Positions 30,098 through 30,589 of a DNA stretch of 30,589 nucleotides are shown in pieces. The translations under genes were made by a program, and so were the position numbers. The notes under the pieces are model-generated. The model searched no databases, had not been told where the DNA came from, and was given only the letters and a program-made list of their open reading frames with translations. This stretch comes from Candidatus Methanolliviera sp. GoM_oil (GTDB taxonomy: Archaea; Halobacteriota; Methanoliparia; Methanoliparales; Methanoliparaceae): the NCBI GenBank assembly GCA_902158735.1, contig CABGHG010000001.1, positions 1 through 30,589 of the forward strand, read 5' to 3'. Position 1 is the first letter of the stretch, and each line of letters starts with the position of its first letter.

Positions 30098-30589
30098 TTA
30101 AGTGATGTTCTCTATAACCTTCTTCAAAGAGCGTTCTATCTCCTCTCTACATCTTAAATAGCTTGAGTCGTCTTTACCGAACGGATCAGCGATGTCATCA
30201 TCAAAGATCGAAGATTTATAATTATCGTCATCTCTGACGAATTCCTTTAATGTATATACTTCTTTTCCTTTTGCCTCTTTAAACTCTAGCACCTTATCCT
30301 TCTGCTCTCGCGTCATCGATAAAATTAGATCTGATTGCTCTATTAAATCTCTGTGCCATCTTAATGATGTCGTGCGGAAATTTTCAAAGAATTCGTTATA
30401 GAATCCATCATTGTCAAGGGCGAGCCTTGCGTCTAAGGACATAAGTCCACCATTCCTCGCGGCAGAGGAAACCCCTGCCGATCGAACCTCCATGCCATCA
30501 GGTATCATCTTTTTGAGCATGGCTTCTGCCATTGGGCTTCTACATGTGTTTGCACTGCAGACGATCAATATGGACTTATATTCCTTGTG
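30098..30589 (-). CDS. Low-molecular-weight protein phosphatase (5' end cut by window)
   Basis: The phosphatase loop C-X5-R-S is read as CSANTCRSPMAEAM at the very N-terminus, and the general-acid loop as DDDIADPFG near the C-terminus. The frame stays open to the window edge (HKEYKSILIVCSANTCRS), so a start codon just outside is more likely than the internal TTG at 30568. About 163 codons are visible. The residue before the second Cys of the loop is Thr, as in the arginine phosphatase YwlE, rather than the Ile usual in tyrosine phosphatases. Arsenate reductases share the fold but usually have a different loop. Confidence 0.88.
   Translation of the reverse strand, partial: HKEYKSILIVCSANTCRSPMAEAMLKKMIPDGMEVRSAGVSSAARNGGLMSLDARLALDNDGFYNEFFENFRTTSLRWHRDLIEQSDLILSMTREQKDKVLEFKEAKGKEVYTLKEFVRDDDNYKSSIFDDDIADPFGKDDSSYLRCREEIERSLKKVIENIT

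Noticed and set aside
30195..30220. Possible further hairpin (AAATCTTCGAT) in the phosphatase gene
   Set aside because: Only three to five bases pair and the encoded residues (YKSSIFDDD) look like ordinary coding sequence; likely chance.

Overview
This window is archaeal. It carries the archaeal S10-spc type ribosomal protein cluster with archaeal/eukaryotic-type members (eL19, eL32, eS4, RNase P Rpp29 inside the operon), an RFC large subunit, aIF1, TATA-like promoters, and an elongator tRNA-Met interrupted by a bulge-helix-bulge intron. A methanogenesis-marker-2-like protein and a short stand-alone NifB point to the methanogen / ANME / alkane-oxidiser side of Euryarchaeota (Halobacteriota). 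Heavy AGA/AGG and ATA use and short intergenic gaps fit that view; the genus cannot be fixed from sequence reading alone.

Layout. 1-2982 (minus): a three-gene operon for a split B12-dependent acyl-CoA mutase (large subunit, B12-binding small subunit, MeaB/ArgK G-protein cut by the window edge). The large subunit has Phe and Gln where methylmalonyl-CoA mutase has Tyr89 and Arg207, the isobutyryl-CoA mutase signature. 3193-3723 (plus): a 57-aa basic protein and aIF1. 3745-7959 (minus): smc-scpA. 8219-9926 (plus): NH3-dependent NAD synthetase and NifB. 9938-10090 (minus): frameshifted tail of an FGGY/glycerol kinase. 10112-21624 (plus): 24 tightly packed genes from uL3 to uL15, then secY, an EMC3/DUF106 membrane insertase-like protein, an unknown 125-aa protein and an acyl-CoA synthetase (NDP-forming) alpha-type protein with a large insertion (to 26039). 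26040-26833: AT-rich spacer and a decayed transposase. 26834-27805 (minus) marker protein 2; 27915-29261 (plus) RfcL; 29389-29484 (minus) tRNA-Met with intron; 29561-30589 (minus) a Cys-rich protein and a low-molecular-weight phosphatase cut by the window edge.

The most unusual signal is a family of very short dispersed hairpins (5-9 bp arms, usually a 3-nt loop, core AATC-NNN-GATT). Two perfect copies and two degenerate ones end exactly at a start codon and supply its GGAG Shine-Dalgarno at an identical 8-nt spacing, in four unrelated genes (mutase small subunit, uS3, eL32, marker protein 2). Others lie in a decayed IS, inside the Rpp29 coding sequence, after rfcL, and possibly at the nadE transcription start. 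Second are the isobutyryl-type mutase residues and the 10-residue tandem-repeat tail on uS3.

How genes work together: translation (ribosomal proteins, aIF1, tRNA-Met, Rpp29), membrane insertion (SecY with the EMC3-like protein) and chromosome maintenance (SMC-ScpA, RFC) make up the core. The mutase operon and the acyl-CoA synthetase-like protein suggest acyl-CoA metabolism, possibly of C4 branched/linear acids.
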